A stretch of 64,000 bases of DNA from Janthinobacterium agaricidamnosum NBRC 102515 = DSM 9628 (GCF_000723165.1 NZ_HG322949.1:4990747-5054746); one strand, 5' to 3'. Shown: positions 1 through 13,330, counted from the stretch's first letter. The notes: generated by a model from the letters alone, not told the origin. Translations and numbers: made by a program.

Positions 1-107
1 AAGGCGCGCGCGGCCACCGGCCCGATGCCGGCGCTATGCTGCAAACGCAGCCAGGCGGCCAGCTCGTGCTCGGTGATGGATGGCTGCCTGGTCTCCGTGG
101 CAGCCAC
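1..107 (-). CDS. dprA: DNA processing protein DprA, N-terminal fragment (cut by window edge)
   Basis: About 35 codons are visible, from a GTG at 107 running off the left edge. The reading ELAAWLRLQHSAGIGPVAAR resembles the helix-hairpin N-terminus of DprA/Smf, which loads RecA on incoming single-stranded DNA during natural transformation. The GTG lies 7 nt after the stop of the LysM gene, and a GGAG motif inside that stop region sits about 10 nt upstream, so I chose this start; no ATG is available in frame. LysM protein followed by dprA is a common betaproteobacterial order near def/fmt. The diagnostic Rossmann domain is outside the window, so the call rests on the N-terminus and context. Confidence 0.72.
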   Translation of the reverse strand, partial: MAATETRQPSITEHELAAWLRLQHSAGIGPVAARA

Positions 108-114
108 GGCGATG

Positions 115-1215
115 TTACTCCGGTGAAAGAACGGCGTCGCCGACTTGCACCGGCTCCGTCACTTGCATGATCAAGCCATACGAAATACGCTTGAACACAC
201 GGAAGATAAATACAGTGCCATATTGCTCGTCCGGCAATTTGACGGTCGGATTGCGCAGGCCAAACAAACCTTTGCTGGCGGTCGGATCGCTGACCGTCTG
301 CCCTTCATGATACAACTGCAGCACAGCGCCGCTATCGAGTCCGTCAACAACACCGCGATTGACGGTGACGATCTGGTTTTGGCCGGCATGGGTAACGCCG
401 CCGTAAATCGACATGATGCGTCCATCGATCTTTTGTTCGGGCGGGTGCGGCACGTAATTATTGAACGGCACCGGCGGCGTGGCCAGCAGGTAATCGCCGG
501 CGCCCATTTCCTGCTTGGCGCTGCCGACGATGAAGGTATGGATATCGGCCGGCGCCCTGGCGGCGGTCTTTAAATTGATGCTGCCTAAATAATAGGCTTC
601 ATAACCGAGCACGGCGCCGCTGACCGGGTCTTTCAACGCCTGGCCGGGACGGAACACCTGGAAGGCGTTGCCGCCATTTAAGTCGCCGCGCACATACGCC
701 TTGTCGCCGCGCCCCAGGAAGACATGGTTTTCCTCGGTCGCGACGATGCGCGGCGCGTGGGCCAATTCATCCTTTTCGATCACCAGCGGTTGCGACAGGA
801 ACGGTTCGATGACGCTCGGCGCGATCGCCGGCACCGCATCCTTGCCCAAACCTTCGGTGCGCAGTTGCGGCGACAGGCGTTGCTCCGGAGGCAAGGACGC
901 CGCATCGCTGGCGGCGACCGGGCTGCCCAGACGCAAGCGCCCGGCGCTGCGGTCGAAATAGACGATCTGGCCCGGATAAATCCAGTGCGGGTTGCGGATT
1001 TCTGCGCGGTTCAAGCCCCATACCTGGCCCCAGCACCATGGATGTTCCAGAAACTGGCCGGAAATATCCCACAAGGTGTCGCCCTTGACCACCACATGCT
1101 GGTCCGGCGCATTCGGCAAGAAGGCGCACGTGGCGGCCTGCGCGCCGGTGCACAAGGCCAGTGTAAAAAGCGCGGCAGCCACAATGCGCGGCCCGACTGT
1201 GCTAAAATTTTCCAT
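115..1215 (-). CDS. LysM peptidoglycan-binding domain protein, secreted
   Basis: 366 aa. The N-terminus has a signal peptide (hydrophobic VAAALFTLALCTGAQA) followed by a LysM domain containing VVKGDTLWDISGQFL and the later NPHWIYPGQIVYF, at roughly residues 40-95. LysM binds the glycan strands of peptidoglycan. The remaining ~270 residues form the conserved C-terminal region seen in betaproteobacterial LysM proteins encoded beside dprA; I recognise no catalytic motif in it. The start at 1215 is preferred over a longer frame from 1251 because it puts the signal peptide at the N-terminus. It is divergent from def and is probably co-transcribed with dprA, whose start is 7 nt downstream. Likely a periplasmic or outer-envelope cell-wall-associated protein. 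Confidence 0.85.
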   Translation of the reverse strand: MENFSTVGPRIVAAALFTLALCTGAQAATCAFLPNAPDQHVVVKGDTLWDISGQFLEHPWCWGQVWGLNRAEIRNPHWIYPGQIVYFDRSAGRLRLGSPVAASDAASLPPEQRLSPQLRTEGLGKDAVPAIAPSVIEPFLSQPLVIEKDELAHAPRIVATEENHVFLGRGDKAYVRGDLNGGNAFQVFRPGQALKDPVSGAVLGYEAYYLGSINLKTAARAPADIHTFIVGSAKQEMGAGDYLLATPPVPFNNYVPHPPEQKIDGRIMSIYGGVTHAGQNQIVTVNRGVVDGLDSGAVLQLYHEGQTVSDPTASKGLFGLRNPTVKLPDEQYGTVFIFRVFKRISYGLIMQVTEPVQVGDAVLSPE

Positions 1216-1568
1216 TAACAGATCCGATAAGTGCGCCGAAGTGTCCGGCATGGATGGAAAGCGCGAAACGCCTCCAGCTTGAACTGTATCACCCGGTGAC
1301 CGATAGCGCAGGTAAAACCCGGTCCTGCCAGCGATAAAAATTGCCGAACTGAATCAAATTTTGCCCACAAAAATTTGCACTGGCAAGCGAACTGGCAAAA
1401 TAAACAGCGCGCTGCTCACGCTGTTGCCTGTGAGGCCCTGACCAGCACTGGATTGTTTCGCAACAATGCCCGACCCGGTCCGATACAAGCCCGCACTGTT
1501 CTATACTTGATCGTGTAGTCACCACTACCAGCAACCAGCAACCATTAGCCGAAATTAGCCGAATTCGT
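1216..1568. other. Intergenic region between divergent LysM gene and def
   Basis: No convincing gene. The stretch is more AT-rich than its flanks and must hold promoters in both directions. A TATACT hexamer at 1502-1507 is a possible -10 for def, but no good -35 is present at 16-18 bp spacing. Confidence 0.4.
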
Positions 1569-2111
1569 ATGTCCATTTTAAATATCCTGCGTTACCCCGA
1601 TCCGCGCCTGCACACGGTCGCCAAACCCGTCACCGTATTCGATGAGAAACTGGCGGCGCTGGTCGCCGACATGGCGGAAACCATGTACGACGCCCCCGGC
1701 ATCGGCCTGGCCGCGTCGCAAGTCGATGTGCACCAGCAATTGCTGGTGATCGACATCACCGAAACCAAGGATGCGCTGCAAGTGTTCATCAACCCGGAAA
1801 TCATCTGGGCCAGTGAAACCAAGCAAGTCTACGACGAAGGCTGCCTGTCGGTGCCCGGCGTGTACGACGGCGTCGAACGGCCGGCCGAAGTCAAGGTGCG
1901 CGCGCTCGACCTGCACGGCAAACCGTTCGAAGTGGCGGCCGACGGCTTGCTGGCGGTGTGCATCCAGCATGAAATGGATCACTTGCTGGGCAAGGTGTTT
2001 GTCGAATACCTGTCGCCGCTGAAACGCAACCGCATCAAAACCAAGATGGTCAAGGAAATCCGTGGCCTGGAACGCGAAGCCAGCCTGCGCGCGCAAGGCC
2101 GCCGCTTCTGA
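1569..2111 (+). CDS. def: Peptide deformylase
   Basis: 180 aa. Removes the N-formyl group from initiator methionine of nascent proteins at the ribosome. All three family motifs are visible: GIGLAASQ (motif 1), EGCLSVPG (motif 2, metal-ligand Cys) and [12 protein letters not shown] (motif 3, the HExxH metal site). Length and the N-terminus [20 protein letters not shown] are typical of type 1 PDFs. fmt follows after a 77-nt gap, the classic def-fmt pair that adds and removes the formyl group. Confidence 0.97.
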   Translation: MSILNILRYPDPRLHTVAKPVTVFDEKLAALVADMAETMYDAPGIGLAASQVDVHQQLLVIDITETKDALQVFINPEIIWASETKQVYDEGCLSVPGVYDGVERPAEVKVRALDLHGKPFEVAADGLLAVCIQHEMDHLLGKVFVEYLSPLKRNRIKTKMVKEIRGLEREASLRAQGRRF

Positions 2112-2188
2112 TTCCGCCGGCCCGGCCCATGGCGCCAGCCGCGGACCGGGCAAAACGCGCACTGCGCAAAGACACACCAGGGAATAAT

Positions 2189-3145
2189 ATGAAAGTGATC
2201 TTCGCGGGCACGCCCGAATTCGCCGCCACCGCCCTCAAGGACTTGCATGAAGCGGGTTTCGAGATCCCGCTGGTGCTGACCCAGCCGGACCGCCCGGCCG
2301 GACGCGGCATGCAACTGCACGCTTCGGCCGTCAAGCAATATGCGCAGCAGCATGGCATCGACGTCTTGCAGCCGCTGTCGCTGCGCATGGACAGCAAGGA
2401 CCCGCAACGCGCCGCCGAAGCAACCATCGCCCATCAACGCTTGCTGGCCACCGACTACGATGTAATGGTGGTCGCCGCCTATGGCCTGATTTTGCCGCGC
2501 AGCACGCTCGAGATCCACCCCTGCATCAATATCCACGGTTCGCTGCTGCCGCGCTGGCGCGGCGCCGCGCCGATCCACCGCGCCATCGAGGCCGGCGACG
2601 ATGAAACCGGCATTACCATCATGCACATGGATGAAGGCCTGGATACCGGCCCGATGCTGGCGATCGAACGGGTGACCATCGAAGCGGCCGACTCGACCGC
2701 CACGCTGCACGACAAGCTGGCGGCGCTGGGCGGCAAGATGATCGTCAATACCTTGCGCAAGATGCGGCAAGGGCCGCTGGAAGCCGTGCCGCAACCGGAA
2801 GCGGGCATTACCTACGCGGCCAAGATCGGCAAGGAAGAAGCGGCGCTCGACTTCAGCCTGCCGGCGCTGGAACTGGGCTTGAAAATCCGCGCCTTCAATC
2901 CCTTCCCCGGCGCGCACGGGCAAATCGGCGGCGTCACCGTCAAGCTGTGGGCCGCCGAAGTGATCGAGGCCGACAGCAAGCAGGCGCCGGGACAAGTACT
3001 GGCGGCCGACGCCCAGCACGGCATCGTGGTGGCCTGCGGCAGCGGTTCGCTGCGCCTGACCGCCTTGCAAAAGCCGGGCGGCAAGCGCTTGCCGGCGGCC
3101 GAATTCATCAAGGGCTTTGCGCTCGACGGCCTGCGTTTCTCATAA
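2189..3145 (+). CDS. fmt: Methionyl-tRNA formyltransferase
   Basis: 318 aa. Transfers a formyl group from 10-formyl-tetrahydrofolate to Met-tRNAfMet. The N-terminal formyltransferase fold starts [19 protein letters not shown]; the folate-binding/catalytic region shows [20 protein letters not shown] (Asn-His...) with the distal catalytic Asp in [11 protein letters not shown]. The C-terminal tRNA-binding domain begins near residue 205. The ATG at 2189 is chosen because [11 protein letters not shown] is the family N-terminus and GGAATA precedes it; an in-frame start at 2129 would add an unconserved tail. Confidence 0.97.
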   Translation: MKVIFAGTPEFAATALKDLHEAGFEIPLVLTQPDRPAGRGMQLHASAVKQYAQQHGIDVLQPLSLRMDSKDPQRAAEATIAHQRLLATDYDVMVVAAYGLILPRSTLEIHPCINIHGSLLPRWRGAAPIHRAIEAGDDETGITIMHMDEGLDTGPMLAIERVTIEAADSTATLHDKLAALGGKMIVNTLRKMRQGPLEAVPQPEAGITYAAKIGKEEAALDFSLPALELGLKIRAFNPFPGAHGQIGGVTVKLWAAEVIEADSKQAPGQVLAADAQHGIVVACGSGSLRLTALQKPGGKRLPAAEFIKGFALDGLRFS

Positions 3146-3163
3146 GACTACAGCGCAATAAAA

Positions 3164-3195
3164 AAGGCCGGACAGTGTCGCCACTGCCCGGCCTT
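3164..3195 (-). terminator. Rho-independent terminator of the metallopeptidase gene (possibly bidirectional)
   Basis: A 14-bp stem (AAGGCCGGACAGTG / CACTGCCCGGCCTT, one A-C mismatch) closes a 4-nt loop. Read on the minus strand it is followed by TTTTTTATTG. It lies between the convergent ends of fmt and the metallopeptidase and could also serve fmt, though the plus-strand tail is not U-rich. Confidence 0.85.
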
Positions 3196-3244
3196 CCATC
3201 CTTTGCAGCCGCCGCGGCGGCTGCCTTTCCCTGTCTACTATCAA

Positions 3245-5728
3245 TTACTGGTTCGGCACCCGCACCAGGCGCGCCTTCAGCGCAGTCGCCAGGCTGACTT
3301 CAAACGTGCCGCCGCCGGCCAGGCTGCGCACGTCCAGCGTTGCGCTGCCGCCGCTCAGCGACGACGCCAGCACGCTGCGGCTGCCGTTCGCGGCCACATA
3401 CGATACCGCCACATTCGGTTCCGCCGCGGCATTCCAGGTCAAGCTCAGTTTGCCATTGGCCAGCGACGTGCTGACATTGGCGGCATCGGTCTTGCTGACC
3501 TTGCGCTGCCCCAGTTGCGGCAAGGCCTTGTCTTGATCGAATACCTGCAAGTCGCTGATATCGCCCGGATTGACCAGGCTGACCCAGAAATGGCTCATCT
3601 CGCCGCCATGGTCGGCCAGGCTGGCCGCATTGAATGGCACGTCGATGGTTTGCCCGGCGCCGGTGGTCACGCGCAAGGTGTAATGATGGCTATTGCTCAT
3701 CACTTCAGCTTGCAGACGCGCGCCGGACGCCACCGGCGCATTCAATTGCACGCCGCTGGCAGTGATCTTGCCGGAAATGGTCAGGAAGCCGTTTTCCGGC
3801 ACCAGCACGCTGGCCGCCAGCAAACTTGCCTGGGCATTGGCAACACTGCGGTTGCTCAGGAATTGCTGCACGCGGGCATAACTGTAGTCGGAGAACCAGG
3901 AACCGCCGCAATAACTCATCACGTCCTTCATCTGGGTGCTGGTGCCGTTGGCGTTATTGGCCGGCTTGCTCAACTGGCCCAGCTGGGTATCGCCATACAG
4001 GCTGTTGTAGATGCCCTTGCTGCCCAGGTTGCCGTTCGGGTAAGGATACGCCGGATCGACGCCGGCCGGCGAACCGCAATCGACGTGCAGCAGCGAATGG
4101 TTGTGGCCGATTTCATGCACCAGCGTGGTCAGCCACTCGGGCCAGGCGTTGCCGAACGGATCGGTCGATACCTGGAAAGTCCAGCGCGCGTCGAGGCCGA
4201 CCGCCGAACTCCATGCGGTGCCGCTGGCGCGGTCGCCGATATAAGCCAGGCCGGCGGTGCGGGTGGTCGATGGATCGCTGGCCAGGCCGTAATAAAACGC
4301 GCCCGTATCTTCTTGCTTGCGCACCGATTCCAGCTGGCTCAGCGTGGCTTCCCACCAGCTATTGTCGCGGCTGCTGCCGGCCACTTGCAGCGGCGCGCGC
4401 TGGGTCACCGTGATATCGGCGGCCGCATACGGATACACCCGCGCCAATGCATCGCGGATCTTGCCCATGTCCGGCACCTGCGAGGTACCGGTGGCGGAAA
4501 TCAGCGGCACCAGCACCACCCGGATCTTGGCGGCGTTCGCCACCGCCGGCGTGGCCGACTGGCTGATCGCGGCGCTGCCGTCGCTTTGCGCGGCGATGAT
4601 TTTCACTTGCAGGCCGGGCTGTACCCAGGCGGCCGGCAAGACCGTATTGAAGGTGGTCGACAAGGCATAGTCATCTTTACTCAGAGGCAAGGTCGCAGGA
4701 CCGCTCATGGTCAGGCGGCCCAGCAAGATGCCTGTCTTCGAGCTGGCTTCCAGCGTCACCAGCGGGCTGGCCCGGCCGGCGCCGGTATTGGTCAGCACCG
4801 CCGCGCGCACCGCCGCAGGTTTGCCTTGCGACAGTTTTAATGCGGCGTCGCTGGCATTCACATTGTAGACCTGGTCAAAATCGATGCTGCCGATGTTGAA
4901 CACCGAAATCGTGCCGGCGTTGACATCGATGCGCGACGGCGCGCTCAACACCACGTTGCCGGTGCTGCCCAGCGCGGCCGACAACACCAGCTGGGTGTCG
5001 CTGGCGCTGACGATGCTGGCTGTGGCCGCACCGACCTTGGCGCCGGTCACGCTGCCCAGGTTAGTACCCAGCACGGTAATCGACAAGGCGTTGCCGCTGG
5101 CCTGGCTGGACAGCGAACTCACCGTCGCCACCGGCAATACCGTGTACGGGCTGCTGGTGGTGAACTGGTTGTAAGTGCCGATGAAGGTCAGGTTGCCGCT
5201 GGCCGCACCGGCCGGCACCACGAAGCTGACGCTGCTGTCGCCATGCGGGCTGGCCACGGTGGCGCTGCTGCTGTTGGCAAATTGCACACTGGTCAGCGCC
5301 GACAGGCCGCTGCCGGTCACGGTCACGGTGGAACCGGCGCCGCCGGTGGCCGGGCTGACATCGGTGACGGCCAATGGCACATAGGCGTTCAACTGGAACA
5401 CGGTGTTGCTGGTGCCGGAACCCGACACCAGCGCCAGCAGACCGGAAACCGGGGCCGATGGCATGGTCAATGTCGCTGTCGTTTTGGCGGCACTGACGAT
5501 TTTTAAAACCTGGCCGGCCAATTCAAAACGGCTGACATTATCCAGATTGCTGCCATTAACTACTATATTAGTATTGACCGGGCTATTCGCATTAGTAACA
5601 CTGGTCACGCTGGAGGATGTCACCACCGTGCTATTGGTACTGGAAACGGCCCCGGAATCGGATCCGCCGCCGCCGCATGCGGACAGGCTCAGCAGAGTGA
5701 AAAGGGTGATCAGAAAACGATTTTTCAT
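3245..5728 (-). CDS. Secreted lipoprotein zinc metallopeptidase with IPT/TIG repeats (M66/metzincin-like)
   Basis: 827 aa. The N-terminus MKNRFLITLFTLLSLSACGGG has a lipobox (LSAC), predicting a lipid-anchored exported protein. Residues ~50-290 carry Ig-like IPT/TIG repeats with phrases such as PATGGAGSTVTVTGSGLSAL and NALSITVLGTNLGSVTGAKV. The catalytic part holds HEIGHNHSLLH at residues 538-548, an HExxHxxxxxH zinc site, and MKDVMSYCG with a likely Met-turn at Met604; this pattern is metzincin-like and close to M66 (StcE-type) peptidases. The usual Gly in HExxHxxGxxH is Ser here. The C-terminus resembles a fibronectin-like module. ATG 5728 is preferred over 5809 because it gives the lipoprotein signal. 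Monocistronic, divergent from metH. Substrate unknown. Confidence 0.8.
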   Translation of the reverse strand: MKNRFLITLFTLLSLSACGGGGSDSGAVSSTNSTVVTSSSVTSVTNANSPVNTNIVVNGSNLDNVSRFELAGQVLKIVSAAKTTATLTMPSAPVSGLLALVSGSGTSNTVFQLNAYVPLAVTDVSPATGGAGSTVTVTGSGLSALTSVQFANSSSATVASPHGDSSVSFVVPAGAASGNLTFIGTYNQFTTSSPYTVLPVATVSSLSSQASGNALSITVLGTNLGSVTGAKVGAATASIVSASDTQLVLSAALGSTGNVVLSAPSRIDVNAGTISVFNIGSIDFDQVYNVNASDAALKLSQGKPAAVRAAVLTNTGAGRASPLVTLEASSKTGILLGRLTMSGPATLPLSKDDYALSTTFNTVLPAAWVQPGLQVKIIAAQSDGSAAISQSATPAVANAAKIRVVLVPLISATGTSQVPDMGKIRDALARVYPYAAADITVTQRAPLQVAGSSRDNSWWEATLSQLESVRKQEDTGAFYYGLASDPSTTRTAGLAYIGDRASGTAWSSAVGLDARWTFQVSTDPFGNAWPEWLTTLVHEIGHNHSLLHVDCGSPAGVDPAYPYPNGNLGSKGIYNSLYGDTQLGQLSKPANNANGTSTQMKDVMSYCGGSWFSDYSYARVQQFLSNRSVANAQASLLAASVLVPENGFLTISGKITASGVQLNAPVASGARLQAEVMSNSHHYTLRVTTGAGQTIDVPFNAASLADHGGEMSHFWVSLVNPGDISDLQVFDQDKALPQLGQRKVSKTDAANVSTSLANGKLSLTWNAAAEPNVAVSYVAANGSRSVLASSLSGGSATLDVRSLAGGGTFEVSLATALKARLVRVPNQ

Positions 5729-6226
5729 GACAGCGATCCTGTTCTGCGTGGCGCACTGGCACGAGCGAATAATCGAAACGAAAAAGTAGGCGGGAAAGTC
5801 ATATATCACTTTAAAAGGATGGAATACTCACCATTATCCACGCCTTCAATTCCTGAAGGCAACTATTAATACCCATTACTTAATTAAATAAATAAATAAT
5901 TCAGCCGGAATATTTACCGAAAATTAAGTTGAATCTCTCCAAATTTCACAAATTCTCACCAAATCTCACTATGAAAATAAATATTTTTTCTTGCAACTAT
6001 TCGCCAATGAATAGACTTGAAAAAAGTTTGAAAAATATGTGACGGTGATGTCTTTCTGGAACTTGTTTCCAGCATGTGAAATGGCAAAAATGAAAAGTGC
6101 GACGCGGCAACAGCGCCAGCGGCCAGCCGATGGCCATTGCTCAAAACTAAAGCAGCCTGATGCCGTATAATTTTAGGCCCGGTGACATCCACCGCCGCAG
6201 CCCCAGTCGCCTCTTGAAAGCCTGAC
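5729..6226. other. Intergenic region between metallopeptidase gene and metH
   Basis: About 500 bp without a convincing gene, AT-rich at 5800-6050. A TATAAT hexamer at 6166-6171 is a possible -10 for metH, without a well spaced -35. I looked for a cobalamin riboswitch (B12-box) or an SAH-type riboswitch, both common before metH in other bacteria, and recognised neither. Confidence 0.4.
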
Positions 6227-10036
<3,810 letters not shown>

Positions 10037-10050
10037 TTGAACTTTTTTCG

Positions 10051-10080
10051 CGCCGGGCGTACTAACTCAGTACGCCGGCG
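10051..10080 (+). terminator. Hairpin downstream of metH
   Basis: CGCCGGGCGTACT and AGTACGCCGGCG pair around a 5-nt loop with a single bulged G. No U-run follows on the plus strand, so it could be an mRNA 3'-end stabiliser or a weak terminator rather than a classical intrinsic one. Confidence 0.45.
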
Positions 10081-10136
10081 GGAGCTTGCGTTGTACTCCC
10101 CGGCCTGGCATTTTCATGACTAGCTTAGGAGGCAAT

Positions 10137-10514
10137 ATGGCAATCAATCAATCGCTGAAACGCTGGCAAGACCAGCTGATCCTGGTACTCGGCTTATGGC
10201 TGATCGTATCGCCGTGGGCGTTCGCCGATGCCGCGGACAGGCCCGAAGTGGCCAATGCCGTCATTTCCGGCCTGGTCATCGCGGTGCTGGCCGCCTTCGA
10301 TTTGTACAAGACCTATTTCTGGGCGGTGGTGCTCAACCTCGCGCTGGGGATCTGGGTCGCGGTGTCGCCGTGGGTATTGCAAATCGCCGACCGCGGTCCG
10401 ATGACGTGGAACTCCTTGATCGTCGGCATCGCGGTAGCGGTACTGGCCTTGTGGGAATTACGTACCGATCCGGAATTGCTCAAGCATTGGCCGGGCGCCG
10501 GCGCGGCAACCTGA
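10137..10514 (+). CDS. SPW-repeat integral membrane protein
   Basis: 125 aa. Four hydrophobic segments, with the two signature motifs of the SPW family (WLIVSPWAF and GIWVAVSPWVL), each at the end of a transmembrane helix. Function of SPW proteins is unknown; the family is named for the Ser-Pro-Trp motif. The ATG at 10137 is chosen because GGAGG lies 5 nt upstream and the first helix then starts near residue 14; an upstream in-frame start at 10086 has no such site. It stands alone between metH and a convergent EAL-HDOD gene. Confidence 0.85.
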   Translation: MAINQSLKRWQDQLILVLGLWLIVSPWAFADAADRPEVANAVISGLVIAVLAAFDLYKTYFWAVVLNLALGIWVAVSPWVLQIADRGPMTWNSLIVGIAVAVLALWELRTDPELLKHWPGAGAAT

Positions 10515-10540
10515 TGCCTTGCGTACCCTCTAATAAAAAA

Positions 10541-10560
10541 CGGCGCCTCGCAAGGCGCCG
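10541..10560 (-). terminator. Rho-independent terminator of the EAL-HDOD gene
   Basis: Perfect 8-bp stem CGGCGCCT / AGGCGCCG with a 4-nt loop. On the minus strand it runs into TTTTTTATTA, a strong intrinsic terminator between convergent genes. Confidence 0.9.
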
Positions 10561-10581
10561 CTTGAATCAATTATTCCCCAC

Positions 10582-11892
10582 TCAGACCGCGTAGCGCACC
10601 ACGTTGTCGCTCCATTCGTACGCCGCCATTTCCAGCTCGACCAAATCGTCCGGCGACATCGCCAGTTCGCGCAAGGTCGGCACGATCTGGTCTTCCAGGT
10701 CTTCGATGCGTTCGATGCATTCGGCCAGGCGCAGCAAGTCGCCATAAAAACCTGTGCGCGTCAGCAATGCTTCGGCCACTTCATCGATCACGGGAATCTG
10801 TTTCAGGATGTCTTCCATCGAGACGCCGAACAGCGTATCCATCAGCGACATGATGCCGACCGTGAAGGCGACATCGGCCGAATGGGCATGATTCGGACGT
10901 AATTTATGCGCCAGCAATTCGAGCAAGCGGCCACGGGTGGTCGCCAGCATCAGCAGCGGCGTCATGCTGTGGCCGCGCTTGCTCGGTTCGGCGTACAGCA
11001 TGATTTGCAGCCAGCGCTGCAATTGACGGCGGCCCAGCACCGTCACCGCCTGGCTCAGCGAATCGATGCGCTGGCGCGCGCCGACGGCTGGCGTATTGAC
11101 CAGGCGCAGCAAGTTCAAGGCCAGCGACACATCGCCCTTGATGGCGCGTTCAATGTCCAGGTTATCGGCGTCCGATGTGACCAGGGTCATCAATTCCATC
11201 ACCGCCAGTTGCGACGGCGACAGTTTTTTACCCGTCATGATGGCCGGCTTGGCAAAATAATACCCCTGGAAGTAATCGAAGCCCAGCTCCAGGCCGGTCC
11301 TGAATTCTTCGCGGGTTTCGACTTTTTCGGCCACCAGCTTTTTCTTGTCGAGCTTGAAGCGCGGCGCCAGCGTGGCCAAGGTCGCCGGATCGACGCTGCT
11401 CATGTCCATCTTGACATACTCGACCAGCGGCAGCAATTGCTGCACTTGCTGGCTGTCGTTGACCACGTTTTCGAGCGCAAACGTGAAGCCGTGGCCGACC
11501 AGTTCAGTGATACGCTGGTAAATCTCGGGCGTGACTTGCATCGATTCAACGATTTCCAGCACGACTTTTTCGCGTGGCAAGAAAACAAAGATATCGCTCA
11601 TGATCACGTCGGCATCGACATTGACGAAGCCGAGCGCATCGCCGATGACCTTTTCCATGCCCAGTTGCGAGGCATGGGCGATCACGGACGCGGTGGCCGA
11701 CAAGTCGCTGGTGATATTGGCCGGGCCGACCGGGGCGTTGCGGAATAGCAACTCATAGCCAAACAAGGCTTGATTCCGGTCGAGGATCGGTTGGCGGCCC
11801 AAATAAAATTCGCGCACGCGCAAAGGTTTGGGGGTCGGGTCGGTGTTGGAAATATCGATCATTAAATCTTTATCATTCATGTCGAGTGACAT
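10582..11892 (-). CDS. EAL-HDOD signalling protein with degenerate EAL domain
   Basis: 436 aa, EAL-like domain at ~25-225 and HDOD domain at ~230-425 (YuxH/CdgJ architecture). The EAL part begins FYLGRQPILDRNQALFGYEL and keeps EKVETREEF and FDYFQGYYF, but the signature EALLR is ELLFR and the metal-binding DDFGTG region reads LENVVN, so c-di-GMP hydrolysis is unlikely. HDOD domains have an HD fold without catalytic residues and act in protein interaction; relatives influence motility and c-di-GMP signalling. Single gene with its own terminator. Met1 and Met5 are both possible starts and neither has a strong ribosome binding site. Confidence 0.88.
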   Translation of the reverse strand: MSLDMNDKDLMIDISNTDPTPKPLRVREFYLGRQPILDRNQALFGYELLFRNAPVGPANITSDLSATASVIAHASQLGMEKVIGDALGFVNVDADVIMSDIFVFLPREKVVLEIVESMQVTPEIYQRITELVGHGFTFALENVVNDSQQVQQLLPLVEYVKMDMSSVDPATLATLAPRFKLDKKKLVAEKVETREEFRTGLELGFDYFQGYYFAKPAIMTGKKLSPSQLAVMELMTLVTSDADNLDIERAIKGDVSLALNLLRLVNTPAVGARQRIDSLSQAVTVLGRRQLQRWLQIMLYAEPSKRGHSMTPLLMLATTRGRLLELLAHKLRPNHAHSADVAFTVGIMSLMDTLFGVSMEDILKQIPVIDEVAEALLTRTGFYGDLLRLAECIERIEDLEDQIVPTLRELAMSPDDLVELEMAAYEWSDNVVRYAV

Positions 11893-12027
11893 GCGTCAAA
11901 CTGCACGCCATGGTTGAATATTGATAATACTGTACCTGATTTGTGTCGGCTTGATGGTTAATTTGTGTCGGCTTGGTAAATATTTTGGCAGTAATGCCTG
12001 CCCTTGTCGTTGAGAAATGACGATAGA

Positions 12028-12807
12028 TCACGCTATCGGCGCCGGTTCAGGCCATCCATCGACAAATAATTTCAACTCGCCAGGTAAAAATGCGGTCCAG
12101 ATTTCATTGGTGGTCAACGGCTGGGTGACGATCACGGCGACACGATCGTCCGGCGTGGTCACTTGCGAAAAATCAACACTGACATCTTCATCAGACAGTT
12201 TAGCAGTGACGAAAGGATGTTGCCGCACTACATAAAACAAGTTCGTCGAACAATGGGCAAACAATTCCGTACCGCTCGACAACAGCATATTGAAAGTGCC
12301 GTGGGCCGCGATGCCGGCCACGATGCCGCCCAGTGCCGCATGCAGCTCGCCGCGCGACGGCGGCACAGCGCCGAAACGGGCCTGCAACTGTTGCAGCAGA
12401 TAACAGAAAGCCCGCTCGCTGTCGGTGCAGCCGACCGGCCGGTAGCTGCCATCGAGCACGGGCGCAAAGTCTTTCAAGTCGCCATTGTGGGCGAATACCC
12501 AGTAGCGCCCCCACAGTTCGCGCACGAAGGGATGGCAATTTTCCAGCGCCACCCGGCCCTGGGTCGCCTTGCGGATATGCGCAATCACGTTGGTGGACTT
12601 GATCGGGTAATGTTTGATCAGCTCGGCCACCGGCGACGCGATGGCGGCCTGGTGGTCGACGAAATGGCGCACCCCGGCGCCTTCGAAAAACGCGATGCCC
12701 CAGCCATCATGGTGGGTATCGGTGTGGCCGCCGCGCATCGCGAAGCCGGTAAAACTAAACACAATGTCGGTAGGGACATTGCAATTCATTCCTAGGAGTT
12801 GGCACAT
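12028..12807 (-). CDS. Class II glutamine amidotransferase (YafJ-like)
   Basis: 259 aa. The start is fixed by the N-terminal nucleophile: the protein begins MCQLLGMN, and Cys2 is the glutaminase nucleophile after removal of Met1. GATase_4-type motifs follow: GGHTDTHHDGWGIAFF, the Arg-containing IAHIRKATQG, and FAHNGDL, which binds glutamine. No synthetase domain is attached, so the ammonia acceptor is unknown; E. coli YafJ is the analogue. A frame extending to 12855 would bury the catalytic Cys and is rejected. Monocistronic. Confidence 0.9.
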   Translation of the reverse strand: MCQLLGMNCNVPTDIVFSFTGFAMRGGHTDTHHDGWGIAFFEGAGVRHFVDHQAAIASPVAELIKHYPIKSTNVIAHIRKATQGRVALENCHPFVRELWGRYWVFAHNGDLKDFAPVLDGSYRPVGCTDSERAFCYLLQQLQARFGAVPPSRGELHAALGGIVAGIAAHGTFNMLLSSGTELFAHCSTNLFYVVRQHPFVTAKLSDEDVSVDFSQVTTPDDRVAVIVTQPLTTNEIWTAFLPGELKLFVDGWPEPAPIA

Positions 12808-12939
12808 GGTTGCTTGACTGCTGTTCGATACAGGTAACAGGAACAACCTTACCACGCCGCTGCGCGCTCGCGGGAAAGAAGCGGTCCGACAACGTTAAAT
12901 TTAGCAACATTTAACGCTGGCGGGCCGGCAGGATGATTT

Positions 12940-13197
12940 TTAATGCAATAGTACCGGCTGGCTCATCAACGATTCGTAACTTCCAAGAAACTCATCGATT
13001 TCCTCCATGCTCGGTTCGCTGGCGATCAACTGGTTGACGTCGCGCCGGAAGTTTTGCGCCAGCACGCCGGCAATAAAGGTTTCGCGTTTGCCACCCTTGT
13101 CGACGATTTCATAGCCGCCGAAGCGCAACGCTTCCAGGTCGCGGTCGGCGCCGAATTCAACCACGCTGTATTGCTCGCTGTTATAGATGAGGTTCAT
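12940..13197 (-). CDS. DUF3567 family protein
   Basis: 85 aa. MNLIYNSEQYSVVEFGADRD, GGYEIVDKGGKRETFI and EIDEFLGSYESLMSQPVLLH match from memory the betaproteobacterial DUF3567 family, a short soluble protein of unknown function. No enzymatic motif or membrane segment. Its neighbours do not suggest a pathway. The full length is present. Confidence 0.85.
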   Translation of the reverse strand: MNLIYNSEQYSVVEFGADRDLEALRFGGYEIVDKGGKRETFIAGVLAQNFRRDVNQLIASEPSMEEIDEFLGSYESLMSQPVLLH

Positions 13198-13330
13198 TTT
13201 GCTTCCTTCGCTCTATCAAGGTGAGGGGGATACCTTGTCTTTCCACCGTCTCTTTCAGCACTGAGGTGGGGTTGGCGCCCGCCTTTTCAAGTAGCGCCCT
13301 CCCCTGCCAATTGTAACGGCTTGCTACCGA

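Noticed and set aside
5810..6226. Cobalamin or SAH riboswitch before metH
   Set aside because: No B12-box or SAH-riboswitch-like conserved segment could be recognised; a covariance-model search would settle it.
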